DNA from: Ziziphus jujuba
Lineage: Eukaryota > Streptophyta > Magnoliopsida > Rosales > Rhamnaceae
Length of the DNA: 64,000 nt
Direction: 5' to 3'
Assembly: GCF_031755915.1 (NCBI RefSeq)
Contig: NC_083389.1
Location: forward strand, 15,741,001 to 15,805,000
Part shown: piece by piece, positions 1 to 13,374 of the stretch
Layout: each line of letters begins with the position of its first letter
Numbering within the stretch: position 1 is the first letter of the stretch
Translations under genes and position numbers: made by a program
Notes under the pieces: model-generated
The model's input: only the letters and a program-made list of their open reading frames with translations
What the model was told of the DNA's origin: nothing
Databases searched by the model: none

Positions 1-17
1 TTATTTTTACATTCTTT

Positions 18-446
18 TCAATGACTTTTCATTTTTTTTTCCTGCTTCATCTCCCTCAAATTCCTCCACAAGTATCTCCCGCTGGCCATGTCAACGAAAA
101 CCCAGAAGCTGTTCAAAACCATCTGAAATATCAAATTCACAAAAAAAGCACTTCAGTCACATAAACCCCCAAGAAAACAAAAACAAAAACAGAAAACAGA
201 AACAAACAGAAACCCCAACTTTATTCATGGAAAGCAATTGTTATTACGAAAAAAAACAAAAAGGAAAAGAAAATTAAAACATACCCTTTTGAAGTTGAAT
301 TCTTGTTCTTCTTTGGATTGAAACTTCTCGTTATTTGAATCTTCTAACATAATATCGACTCCAGGAGAAGAACGAACAGTTCTCCATGCGAAATACCCAG
401 CAAGAATCGCCGAGAAAAACACCAAGATGAACCTCATTGGACACAT
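18..446 (-). CDS. Small membrane-anchored protein, 88 aa, two exons
   Basis: Exon 1 is 446-285 (54 codons) and exon 2 is 122-18 (34 codons plus TGA). The intron 284-123 has a GTATGT donor and a TATTTCAG acceptor and joins codons in phase 0. Residues 4-21 form one hydrophobic segment (starting MRFILVFFSAILAGYF), followed by a basic WRTVR and an acidic linker rich in Glu, Asn and Lys. Exon 2 encodes the compact block NSFWVFVDMASGRYLWRNL, which looks like a conserved signature rather than random sequence. The layout suggests a single-pass or signal-anchored protein with a cytosolic tail. A second ATG three codons downstream (435-437) is an equally possible start. I do not recognise a named family with confidence; it resembles the short uncharacterised proteins of plants. 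No function is assigned. Confidence 0.68.
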
Positions 447-2695
447 TTTTTTTTTTTCCTTTTTCCCGGAAAAAAAATTGAGAAAATCGAAATTGTGGGT
501 TTTGGGTTTTGGAGGTTAGCAAGAAAAACTTTCTTGATCCAAAACCGTTTGGTTTTTTTCTTGGGTCGGAGATAATATCAGAAATCTTGGAAAACAGAGA
601 CAACCTAAAGAAGCAAAAAAAAAGTATTGCTTTTTTAAGGGTGAGTACAAAATATAGAAACCGCGTTGTTGTTTTTCGTTGGACTTGGAAATATATGATA
701 TATAGGAACCTCAAGAAGCAAAAGACAAGGACTCATATTTGCTCTAGGGACTTGGTATTTTTATACGGACATTCACAATGTCAACGATAGTTCCACCTAC
801 TCCAAACTCGGTCAGCGTTTGTTATTACTTTTTTATTCTTTTTATTAATATTATTATTTATTTCATGAATAATAAATGTTTACGATCATGTGCATAAAAT
901 TTACTTTCTGATTTTTTATTTTTTATTTTAATTTATGTTATAAAAACCTATAAATTTAATTTTCTGCTTTTCTTTAGTTAGAAAAAATACTATTTATTAG
1001 TGACAATCGCTTTTTTATATTATATTTTTAGAATAAAATATAGATATGAAATTGAATCCAGCTAATTAGCAATTATCAACATGTTACATGATCCAACTTA
1101 TGTTTCATCACCACTTGTAATAAATGGGTAATTTTTTTTTTATGTTATAATTAGGGTTAGTTACATTTTACCATTAAACAATTTTTATTTTTATTTTTTT
1201 GCTTTTTGCATTTTGCCCTCAAAAGTAAAGAAAAAAAAAATTGCATTGCTTCCTAAACTGTTCAAATTTTTTTTTTTATCACATTAGTCTAATCATATGG
1301 GATTTTGCTATTGAATTTAGTAAAATTAGGCAAACACAGAGCTCACAATTGAAATAAAATAAAATAAAATACTTTCTTAGAGAGTTTCATGAACTGTGTA
1401 TCTTTAATTTCATCAAATTAATCATCCCAAACAATTAAACCAAAGTGACAGAAAATAATAATGTAGGGAATAATAATGTAGAACTTTCTTTAATTTAGAA
1501 TGTAGAGTACAAAATTTGCTAAAACTTGTATAATTTGGAAGGTAAAATGTGAAATGTGTTTGATTTTTTTTTTTTTTGGGTGGAAATAAATGTATTTGAC
1601 CCTTATATTATTACAGTTCCCAAAAAAAAAAAAAAAAAAAATTTACATTATGACTTTTTCGTATGCGTTTCCATAGAGATTTTGGTACCACACACATACG
1701 GATAGGATAACAATTGGTAACGCTGTCATGTTTGAAGAGATTGACTTGATCCGGTCCGCAGTCCGCACAGACTTTAATTTATTAAATAACATACAACTAA
1801 AAACAAGTATTTAATTTATTTTCGTTATATATATATATATACATTTTACTTGGAATATAAAGTATTATTGAAATGCTTTTGTTATAAAAATCTTATGATA
1901 ATATAGTATATAACTATAAATTTGAAATGAATGAATTATTTACATCTAATTTGATATTTTTTTGCTTTCTTTCGTTGCTAGAAAAATTAATATATAGGGT
2001 TCTTTAAATAAAGCATTATGAAAAGGAATATTGGGGCCTTTGAAATATAATTAAAAAAAAGTCATAAATAAATACGAATCTTTTGAATTTATCAAATACA
2101 ATTATTCACCAATCAATCAATACGTTTCAAAAACAAAAAAAAAATCAATTAATAATTATTCATTAATTCCTTAATTCATTGACGAAATAATCAATTAATT
2201 ATTATATAATAACTCCTTAAATAATGGATACCTTGCAAATCCAAATAAAGAAGTTTTGTTTTTCATCCATTAATTTCTTTATCTTACAATAAAAAATAAA
2301 ATTTGATTTTTATTATTAATTAATACAGATACAAAATACAATCTTTTTGTTATTTTATTAAGAGAAAATTTATGACATGATATTAAAAAAATAATAAAAC
2401 ATGTACTTTAAATTTTGAGAAAATTATATAAACTCCCCTAGCAGAAGCAAAACAGAAAATAAATAAATAAATAAATAAATAAAGGGTCATGGCAGGTTTA
2501 GGTACCCAGTATTCCAATGTAGGCCAGGGCAGGTATCCTTGGTGGGGGGATAATATGAGGAGAGTGGCGACCCGAAATAAGGAATACATACCCTAACTGC
2601 TATCCTTACTTGACCAATTAGAATTTTAGATTTTTTTAAAAAAATTGTTAATTAAAGTGTTTTATGATGTTAACACAATTTTGAACAAATCAAAA

Positions 2696-2741
<46 letters not shown>

Positions 2742-4136
2742 ATAATGTCATAAAATAAATTATTTACCAAATAATATGATAAAAATAATATATACTAATG
2801 TAAATTGTTAAACTTTCAAAGGGTTAAGATTTTGGTTAGCATGCCTTTTAAAATATTGTTTTCCAACTATTGATGTGCAAAAAGAGCTTCTCAAAGTGTT
2901 TTTTGACAGTCCCTGAAAATGCCATTTAATAAAGGCCTCTACAAGAAATAAAACCAAAAGCCACTGGTTTTTAAGAAACTTTTCTAAAGAAGTAGAAGTT
3001 ATAAAGAAAAAAAATATATCAAAAATGTTGTCCATGACATGATCTAAATGAAATTCAAACCACGTCTTCCATTAAAATAATAATAATAATGAAATAAATA
3101 AATCAAACAAACCCCCCCAAAAAAAAAAAAACCACCTTATTACTACTACCATAGCATTAGTGTATGACAATACTGTCTATATATATATATATATATATAG
3201 TTAAACGATTCAAAACGTTTACTCATGTTTTAATCTATTATATAATTCTTAAACAATTTACCAAAAAATAAAACAATTTATCATTTAAAACTAAAGAAAT
3301 GTGAAAATTGGTATGGGTTAATTTTATTTTGAATATCAAATATTTTTCAGACAAAAAAAGAAGATAATTGTTTCTTAATTTTTTTTTATTTAATAAAAAT
3401 TAAACTAACAAATAACATATTATAGTATAAAAAATAAAAAAAAGAAGATAAAATTACCTGGGCCATTCGATTTCTAATTAGGATATTGAAAGTAAAAATG
3501 TCGCTATTTTTATTATTATTATTATTTTTATTTCAGTAATATTTTCTTTAGCTTCAAAGTGAAGCTACTTTCACGTACGGTTATCAAATATGTATTTATT
3601 CAGCCCATGTAATCCGTACCTATTATCCCTGAAAGTGAGAAAACGGTGAAAAGAGCAAGAAATTTAGTCAGGTATTGTTTATTTTTGTATACTAATATAT
3701 ATATATATATATACGACGAAATGGATTAACTTGTTGAACATTTTTGTTTTTTTGTCAATGAATTCGAATTATACAAAAAATAGATAATTTAAACAGTATG
3801 TAATTTAGATAATGTATTCAAATATATATATATATATACAGAGAAAAATTGTAAAGTTTAAATTTCAATATCGAAAATACCATCGATATTCATTTTTATA
3901 CAATAATATTAAAGATGGTTTCCCATCATCAATTCTGAAAATCCATATCCAAATCGTTTGTACTGTTGACGGATTTTGTATATGGATTGTGTGTATGTGT
4001 GTATATATATATATATTATCTATTTTATTTATTTGTATTTAATTTAAAGGATGGTTATTTATAATAAAAATTTGATTTTGATTCATTCCCTCCTCTTTAT
4101 ACACCTTTTGTAATAGTCTGCCACCCTCCTCAGCCC
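447..4136. other. Intergenic, AT-rich
   Basis: There is no supported gene in these 3.7 kb. The stretch holds many A or T homopolymers and (AT)n runs at about 1829-1842, 2700-2737, 3180-3200 and 3695-3712. A less AT-rich patch at about 2485-2600 with repeated GGTACCC/GGTATCC words looks like an old transposon remnant, but no ends can be placed. The right end carries the 5' flank of the helicase pseudogene. Short reading frames here are low-complexity. Confidence 0.6.
2700..2737. repeat. (AT)n microsatellite
   Basis: An almost uninterrupted TA dinucleotide run of about 38 bp, likely length-variable between individuals. Confidence 0.9.
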
Positions 4137-5872
4137 ATGGCCGGAGCAGGAAATACGCCAGAGCTCGGACGGTTGTCCGATGAAGCGGACGAGTCGACGG
4201 GGGCTGCGTTGTCTAGTTCAGGCTTGGGGCTTAACATTGACGCCTTGAAAATCGACGAGGACAAGAAGATTAACAAGTTCCTCTATGACCCCGAAGATTC
4301 TGAAATCAAAGCTGTACGGTCTTCTTTATTTCTGTCTCTATGTAAAGATTTAGGGCTTTGAGTGATTTAGGGTTTTTGAGGGTAAAAAAAGAGAAAAAAA
4401 AAAAAAACTGAGTTTTTGATTTGGGTTTTGGGTATATATAGCTTACGTTCGGAGATACACCGTATACGACGGCGAGTAGTTTTGAGGATTTGAATATGTC
4501 GCCTGAGATTCTCAAGGGTTTGTACTTGGAGATGAAGTTTCAGAAGCCTAGAAAGATTCAAGCTATAAGTTTGCCGATGATCTTGAACCCTCCCTACAAG
4601 AATTTGATTGCTCAGGCCCATAATGGGTCTGGTAAAACTACTTGTTTCGTTCTTGGGATGTTGAGCCGCGTTGATCCTAAGCTCAAGGCTCCTCAGGCTA
4701 TTCGCGTCTGCCCCAGTAGGGAGTTGGCTAATCAGGTCAATTATTTATTTATTTATTTTTTTCATTTGGGTTATTCTGAATTTTGTTTGTTATGAAACTC
4801 GGCGACTAAATCTGAAAGCGTCATATATGGGATTTATTTTTTTTTATTTTTTTTTGGTTAGAATTTTGATAAAAAAGTTACAAATATTGTTTTGCTGTAT
4901 ATAATGAATTTTCAGAACTTGCATCAAACGTCAATAATTGATTTTTGGTGCAATTTTCTATTTGCTTTCTTGCTAAAGTGAGAATAATTTGGTGTAGTTT
5001 CTTATGAGTTCCATAAGAATTGAATGGAAATTGACGATGGTAAGTGAATGAATTGTTGGAGTTTGGGCCAGAGCCATATGTGTGTATGATTTGGGCTTTG
5101 GTTCGTTTTTCGGTTGGTTGAGTTTTGATAAAATAATATTTATTTTAATTAATAAATAAAATAATATTTTGAAAATAGTGGAAAAAAATTTTACGAGTAA
5201 ACAATTTTTTTTGTGAGAATTTGAAGTTTGTACGTATTTGAAAAAAAAAAAACGTTCTTTTCAGTTTTTGAAGTTTTACAGAAAAAAAAAAAATTTTGAG
5301 AAATATTTGAAAAACAAAGAGAAAACAATAACGATGATAAAGTGAAGGTACGCTAAAAGTTCGAAGAAAAAAATTTCGGAAGTGCTAGATTTGAAAGTTT
5401 TTGCAACGTTGTATACTGGGAGACATTCATCATAAAACTCTTGTATCGGTGGATGTAAAATGTCTTTAAGGATACTGTAGTATCATATAGGTTTCGGTTA
5501 GACTTCTAAAAAACAGATTAATTAACGAAGTACAGGTTCTAAATTCTTTGAATATCTATATAATTTTATTTTACATTATTATGTTGTATCCACATGTATT
5601 TACGTATATATATTCACACATTATTTCCAACATGAATGTCACAGAATATGTATAATCTCCAAAGGATGGGGATGTATACGGGAATAACTTCGGAATGTGC
5701 TGTTCCAGCGGATAGAACCAATGATACTAACATTTAAAAACGGCTACCGGTGACTTCACAAATAGTGATTGGTACTCCTGGTACAATAAAGAAGTGGATG
5801 TCTGCGAAGAAATTGGGTGTTACCCATGTGAAGATTCTTGTTTTTGATGAGGCTGATCAGATGCTGGCTGAG
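4137..5872 (+). pseudogene. Truncated DEAD-box RNA helicase (LOS4/RH38/DBP5 type)
   Basis: Three in-frame exons can be placed: 4137-4313, 4442-4735 and 5645-5872, all with GT-AG introns in phase 0. They encode the N-terminal half of a DEAD-box ATPase of the nuclear mRNA-export class. Visible motifs are the Q-motif region (FQKPRKIQAISLP), Walker A AHNGSGKT, motif Ia PSRELANQ (usually PTRELA), motif Ib IGTPGT and motif II DEAD within VFDEADQML. Two lesions mark it as broken. An in-frame TAA at 5735-5737 cuts the frame after 187 codons, and after 5872 no exon for motif III (SAT) or the C-terminal RecA domain (HRIGR) could be found. The family is normally near 500 residues. The start and all splice sites are intact, so the gene may still be transcribed. 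The reading frame reopens directly after the stop, which points to a simple nonsense change rather than a frameshift. Confidence 0.85.
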
Positions 5873-6474
5873 GTAATGTTCTCGTGCTAATTAAGTTTAT
5901 TGTTGATAAATTATGGATTTTGTGAGTTTTCCTCAATTTGCTTTGCTGTTAGTTTTAATGTTGTCTGGTTTTCAAGTAGGGATATTCAAATTCTACTACG
6001 TTTTTGAAACATAACCTCTCGGGCAATGTATGCTCGATTGCTATGACTTATGATTGATGTGCATGATGCAAATGGTTCTTTTATCTTGGTTCCCTTTTAT
6101 GAGCCTTTTATTGCTGGCCTTTATTTTTGTGTGGTTAGCGGTGCTGTTGGTGCCAGCAATTTATATTTGTTTGCTGCTAATTGTTAACTACGTATAATAG
6201 AACTAATATTAATTGTGTTTTACAATGCAATTGTTCCTCACTAAGGAGGTGTAAACTGGAAAAACTTAAATTGCAATAACTTTGTCTTCAAGCAAGTCAA
6301 TGAAGTTAATTTATAGAACTTAATTCTCATGTGTTTCAAGAAAATCTCCAATAAGAAATTTAGAGATAAAGTCATATAGGGAGTATCACAGACATGATAT
6401 TAAAAAGCTATCACAATTTCATACCTATTTCATGTATTTTTGTTAGTCATCATTACTTTCTCTTTAGTTGTAAG

Positions 6475-7013
6475 CAAGGTTTTAAAAGTCTTAAAAGGCA
6501 TACAAGAGGTGCTTTTGCTATTTGAGGTGAGGCGTATAAGTTTCAAATTAGATAAAAAAAATAAAATTATAGAAAGATAAAAAACACTAAAAAGATCATA
6601 GAGACATAGAAGAATAAGAAAACAATTAAATTTATAACCACTAAGTTGATTATTCCTCTGTTAAAAATAGTTTCTAATTTAGTTACACTCTCTTTCACAT
6701 GATTGATTCAGCTCTCTTATTGTTTCAAATACTCTTTTAATACAGCCTCTAGAAAAGTTAATAAAGAGAGAGGAGAAGAAGAAAAACCACTAACCACTGA
6801 AACCATAAGAAAAAAAAACCACATCCAAACTAAGGCAAAGGTAAAGCTTGTGCCTCAACTGCCTCAAGGCTTAAGCCATGAGGTGGTGAGCCTCACCATG
6901 TTGAGGTGTAAGCCTCAGCATAGGGTGCCAAGGCTACAGCTTCAAGGCAATGCCTTGAGCATCATCTCGAGGCGGGCCTCAAGATGTAAGCCTCAGACGA
7001 TTTTAAAACAATG
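6475..7013. mobile_element. hAT-like MITE, non-coding
   Basis: The ends are inverted repeats: CAAGGTTTTAAAAGTC on the left, and CATTGTTTTAAAATCGTC when the right end is read in reverse. The flanking octamers GTTGTAAG (6467-6474) and GGTGTAGG (7014-7021) match at 6 of 8 bases, consistent with an aged 8-bp hAT target duplication. The interior is rich in AAGGC/GCCTCA words (AGGCGTA, GCCTCAAGGC), typical of a widespread plant non-autonomous hAT group. It lies just beyond the truncated end of the helicase pseudogene. A 105-codon open frame inside it (6703-7020) is a by-product of this repeat. Confidence 0.6.
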
Positions 7014-7030
7014 GGTGTAGGACTGGCTCT

Positions 7031-7065
<35 letters not shown>

Positions 7066-7477
7066 AGTAAAGGTTATTATAAGACTGACATTTGGGAGAA
7101 CTTTGAGTTAAAATATTTCAGTTTTCAGTATTGTTTTTCATATCATGTTGGAATTGCACTTTGAAGGACATGAAATTTCCATTGCTATTGACAAGTCTGA
7201 ATATTTGTTCATGATGGGGTGTAATTGATAAATAGCTGATCCAGTTAACTGTGGATGTGGCATGTAGATGAGGAAACATCCTATTTAAATGTGGCGTATT
7301 GGGTCCATCTTAGGACAGGGTTCTGTTTGAATTAGTTTCGGTTATTCATGGTCTTCAAAATTGTGATATAGTTAAGTCTGTCTTCAGTGGGACAGGGCAC
7401 TGCTCTGCTGGTAAACTAACACAATGTACTGTCATCAACTCCACTTAGTAATTCAAAACAAGGTTTTCACCGTGTTG

Positions 7478-7508
<31 letters not shown>

Positions 7509-10500
7509 TTAACATCTCTCACTGAAGTAATCTGCAATTTTTTGATTTTCTTATTAGTTATTATTATTGTTATTATTTAGTGTTTCAATTAGGATGAAAG
7601 ACGTGAGCCCTATCACAGAATATCCTGATAACATGTGATATGCTTGGGATATACTATAAGTCAATTATGCTTATTATCATAGAATTGATAACTGATGGTT
7701 CCTCTTTTTTCTTTTTCTTTTCTTTTATTTTATTTTACTTCCTTTTTTTAAAATTATTTTTCGGTTATATCTTCTGGTAAAAACAAACTCAAATGTCATA
7801 GAAGTAATTTACTTTTCCTAAGTTCTAAATTTAGTATCCGTTTGTTTTGTTAGTTTCATAAATATGCCTTTGTATTTTCTTAAGGTACTAAATACGTACA
7901 TGTACTAAGTACAAACATGTATTTCAGTTTCGTTGCATATTTTAAATAATTACAAATTTATATTTCAGTTAATTTTCTATTTTTTTTTTGTTTAATTAGT
8001 TTTGCGAATATGCCCCTGTATTTCCAAATTTACACAAATTCAAATTTATATGTTTTACGAACTATATAAATACATATTTTCTACATAAAGGAATGATATT
8101 GCAACAAAACTGAAATGTGAGGAATGTTTTTGTAATTTATGAAAATATGAACGTATATCTTCAAAATTGGTAACATATTTGGGTGATTTGTAATTATATT
8201 AAATATATTGTTGTATTGTTTACAAGTATTAATATAATTATATCCATAGTTACAAGTATATAACTAGTTTGTATTATTTTGCTAGAAAAGTATACAAATT
8301 AAGGGAAGAATGAATACTATAGTCCCTCGTAAATTATTATAACCTCGTGCAACTTACAAGTAGAATAAGATAAACAATGGAATCATATACTATGGGAAAT
8401 ATCCTTATGGGCCGTCGAGTCCAGAACATTAATGGGTCTACATATTATTTATCAATAATCTTATAGGTATTAAGTGGCCATCAACTTGTTTACTAAATAA
8501 TGTGATAAAATAAATTATTATTATTTTGTTGGTTTATATTTAATTTCATTTATCATTTTTAAGTTCAAAATAGTGACACCGTTATCGTATGTATAATGTT
8601 TGGATTGAAGCGAGGAAGAGAAAAAAGAAGATAAGTTTAGTAAGGAAAAGAAAGTGTTTTATTAGTAATTTTTCTTTAGATAATTAATAAAAGGAAAGGA
8701 AAGAAGAAGAAAAAATAATATATTTATAATAATTGCTGTTTAATGAAAATGAAAACAAATAATTAATATAAGTCAGATTTTTTACAAAAATATCCTACAT
8801 ACAAGATATTTCAATCAATTAGTTTTTAATTAATAAGGATAATTTTGAAATATTAAAAAAAATTATTAAATTTTTTTCCTTTACTTTTATTTTCTGTCAA
8901 ATCTGAATGAAAAATTAGATTCGTTAAAAGTACTTAAGTAATAGAGAGTCTAATTCAAGATGAAGTATGCAATCCATTAAAAAAGAGCCTCTGATGATGG
9001 ATATGCTAATGAATGAAACACAAATGGACTGCTTAAAGGAAGGCTTTACAATGAATCAAATGAAACAAAATATTGTTTCGTTAACAAAATGGAATCCCAA
9101 GTGATTCTCCAGACGTAAGGGAATCTATCTTTGTGCCCATGGTGGAAGAGATGGAACGTCATAGATTCTGAGATGGATTCCATACCTAAGAGATTCTCTT
9201 CTAGTGGAACTTCACAAATTTTGTTTCATTTATCACAACATCTTGGCCCCATATAATTGATTGCTCTACTGATGTATTACCTTGGTTATTTGGAGCTCAT
9301 AATTGGATATTTCAAAGGTTTCTCACTTACGACTTTTCTTCTCTTAATCCTTCTAGAGTTCTTTTTGGTGAATTGCATTCATACTTTAGAGTTGAGTAAA
9401 CAATACTGCAGAAGAAAGAAAAAGATAAAAAGAAAAAGATAAAGAAAAAAGAAAAAGAAAAGGATGTTTTGGGTAAAGACAAATGAACTTTATTCCACCA
9501 ACATGTTGATCAAGTAGGTTGTATACTCCTTAGAAGAGTGAAATAGGGAATTAATTTGGTGTTTTTTGTTGACCCCCAAGTGAGAGGAGCAAAACATTAA
9601 ATCAAGCACTTTTTTTCTTGGCAAAAGTAAGCAAATGCCGATCTATCTTGTATCCATTTGCCAAGAGATAAAGGCAAAAACAATAAAGAAAAGAAAAGTA
9701 CATATAATTCAAAATCGAAAGGTGCAATAATTTGGTTCATGAAAAACAATAAAAAATAGAATTAGCTATTTAAGAATAATTTGTAAACATACATGGTCTC
9801 TTTATTTGGATTTAGGTTTTATGTAAAATAATATATATATATATATAAAATTTTGCAACGCAAAAAAGTAGATTTATTTGTTAAGATGAAGATCTAAGAT
9901 TGAATATCATTTTGGAAATGTTAGTTTTGCTTCAGAGTAGATATTTTTTTACGAAACTTGCCTATATAGCGAAACTTACCTATATAGTGGAACTGTCCAC
10001 TCTACTACAAAATTAATCATTCTGAAATAATATTTGATATTAAATTTTCATCTTATAGTAATAATTTGATCATTTCTATAGCAAATCGTGTATATATATA
10101 TATATATAATATACAATTTTAATATGTTAGAATTTCATTTTATATTGAAAATCTATTGATGTAACAAATTTAATGATTGCCACTAGCATAATTAGGCATT
10201 TAGTTTTAACTTACTATTATTATTATTATAATTTTTAAAATTTTGAAAGGTATATAGAATGATTTGAACTTCTAAAAAAATAATGATTTTGTTGTTAAAT
10301 TACCTTGATATTTTAATTTTTAAATCATTAATTGAAATATTACATTAGTATGGTTTCTATTTATCATAACAAAATCCTATATGTATTTACAATAAAACTC
10401 ATATTTCGGTTAATTTAATAGCTTTATTATCAACATTTTCTTTATAATTTTATTAATTACTTTAAAAGTTGAGATTTAAACATACATTAATAACTTATAT

Positions 10501-13341
10501 GGATTTCTATAAGTATTAATTTATTTATATATAACTTTAGTAATTCATTAACAAACCATCAATGTATTTTAAAATTTTAATATTTAAAACATCTAAGAAC
10601 CGATAAAAAGGTTCAAATCATAGAACCATGATGTGAGCCTTATATTGCAATAAGCTCAGGCAGAGTGCATGATAAGGAGAAGATGCTCTCTTGGAAAGGA
10701 AAGATTAAGAAGTCAGTGGGAGGCAATGCCGGGCTTCTTTTCTATCTTGGATTTTGGATGGCTTTATATCACTATGAAGGCAACAAGGCCTATAGGGGTT
10801 GGTTACTAGTGGGAAACCTGCAGCTTTTGACCCCTGAAATCTAATCCCAATATCCTTTTTCAGACTTGGAATTTTATTAAAGAAAACACTTTTGTAAACC
10901 TTTGTGATTTTTCGAGAGAGAGAGAGAGAGAATTCTAATTGCTGCTTGAACGAGTGTAACATATATATTACATAAAATTCAGGCATTGATATAATTAGAC
11001 ACTGCCCTATAATTTATTTATTTGTTTTATTTTATTTTTTAACATCGACAGTATACATGTGACATTGAATGAAGCCTGCATGCAGATTGGAGATTATTGG
11101 AGAAATTAAAGGCGAAGGGCCCAAGGATAAGTTTCCGTTTTAATACATTTGTTTATGGGAATATAGCATCAAACCTAAAAGGTTCGAATAGCAACACAAA
11201 GTTACAAAAATGGTCACACAAGAGTTTATAACCAGATTCCAAAAGATCAAAATTGTGTATATATATTTCTGAAGAAAATGGAAAGGTATAAATATGCGTG
11301 TATATATATATAAACTAATGAGGTGAAGCAATTAATTGTTCAACCACCCCATTACCATGCCATGCGTGTGAAACACTAGAATTTGTTCAATCGGGCCTCT
11401 TTTTTCCATCAGCACCACGCAAACAGTATCAAATCCGATACTGATCGATGATGATCAATATATTGATATGTATGGACCACATCCATGGTCCATCCATTTG
11501 AACATGTTGGTTTTTGAGCTTTTTATGTTTCACGAATCCATGTTTCTAATTTCTGCTTCAAAGTGAAACTCTGCTGCCATAATAATATGTAATCCTATTC
11601 TATTATATGATTTGTAACCAGGCTTAGTTACGTTCTATGCATTTATATACATATAGATGCATATCACATGCAACATCCACCTCTGCTTGCGCCCCACAAC
11701 CAAAAGCCCTAGAAGGTCTAGAGTGAGTAAGTTGATTGCTAAGCAATTGATTTGATATCTAAATATATATATATATATATATATCATTCTTTTGGGGATA
11801 GAGTCCTGCAACATGTTACGAGAGGTTCTACGTATGAACCTTAAATTGTCTATGATCCTTTAGGAGAAAATTTCCATATATATATATATATATCAAATAT
11901 GATATAATTTGGTGGTAATTAATTATATTGTTTAGTATTTCAAAAAAAAAGTCCCTTTTCGTTATTAAAGGAAAGTGAATTAAAGTGTTTTTAAGCTTAC
12001 AAGTTATAAAACAAATTAATAATAATAATAATTTTAGATAATATTAATAATATATTAACTCATAGTTTTTTGGAACATAGTTGACAATTAGCAATCATCA
12101 TAATCCTTAGATTTTGGATTCAATCACATCTAGTGCTAAATAATCTTCCTATCAATTTATCAAATATATATATATATATAGATAAACGGTTATATCAAAT
12201 CGAGCCTTTAATGTTATGATTAAAGTCAAAAAAAAATTTTCATTCTTTTAAATGCATTAAAGATTAAAATTTAAAATTATATTTATTAATTATAAGGGTT
12301 TCCACATAGTTCAATTTTTTTAAATAGGATTTTAATATGTCAATAAATTTATATTTAGTTATTTTTTAAATTTTAAATTTTAACATTAAATATAATCAAA
12401 AAATTAATAAATAAAATTTGATGTTAAAATTATCATATCGTCGTGATATATATATATATATATATATCCTTGTTTTATTTTTCAAAACCATCTGGTGGAC
12501 CTGAATTGGTGCTTTTATAAATTTTTGATCATCATATAAACCCAATTGATTAGGGTTTCTACACTTTTTTTAATACTATTTTCTTATCTATTTCAGCAGT
12601 TGAAAGAATTTCAACCAAAACGATCTCCATCAACTTGAAGCAATTAACTAATAAATAGTTCTACTTTATATATTATGGTAAAGTGCACGGAGTATAAATT
12701 AAGAATGAATAATTTTTACTAATTAAGTAGCCTCAATAACAATGAACATGGCAAAGGAGAAGGTGGATATTCTCTGTTTATAAAAGGATAAGCATATCAA
12801 CCAATATGCTTTATAAAAGTTTAATATATAATTGCATGCACTAGTACTATAATACTTACGTGATATATTATACGTATTTAATATTTATTAGTATCTTTTT
12901 TGGTGAATATATTTATTAGCATTTGTGAAAGTGATAGTACTCCATATTTATCTAAAAGCACTTAGTGACATCATATCCTTAAAATTGCAGATTCAAGAAA
13001 GGTTAAGGTATTATATTACCAAAAAACAGAAAGGCTAAGTATTGTTATATGCGCAAGTCCAAGTATCCATATAATATTTCGTTACTATTTTCTTTTGGCT
13101 AAAAATATTTCTTTACCAATTGTAAAGTAGCACCGCAAAAAATAAAAAAAATGCTTATTATTCAAGATAGTATAAGTAATTCCATTCATCCACTCTAATC
13201 AATTGACCATTAGTATAAAGCAAGTGTTCTTAATGGAGTATTCTTAGTGGAAATGTTCATACATTAATCAACCAGTCACTAGCTTGTCGTAGCAAAAGAA
13301 CTAAAGGTTGATTTGAATTTGATGAGCCTTCTCAATTTAAA

Positions 13342-13374
<33 letters not shown>

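Noticed and set aside
6703..7020. 105-codon open frame on the plus strand
   Set aside because: It lies inside the hAT-like MITE and is made of its AAGGC/GCCTCA repeats; no protein-like pattern.
11178..11190. GGTTCGAA resembling a tRNA B box
   Set aside because: No A box or cloverleaf can be formed around it.
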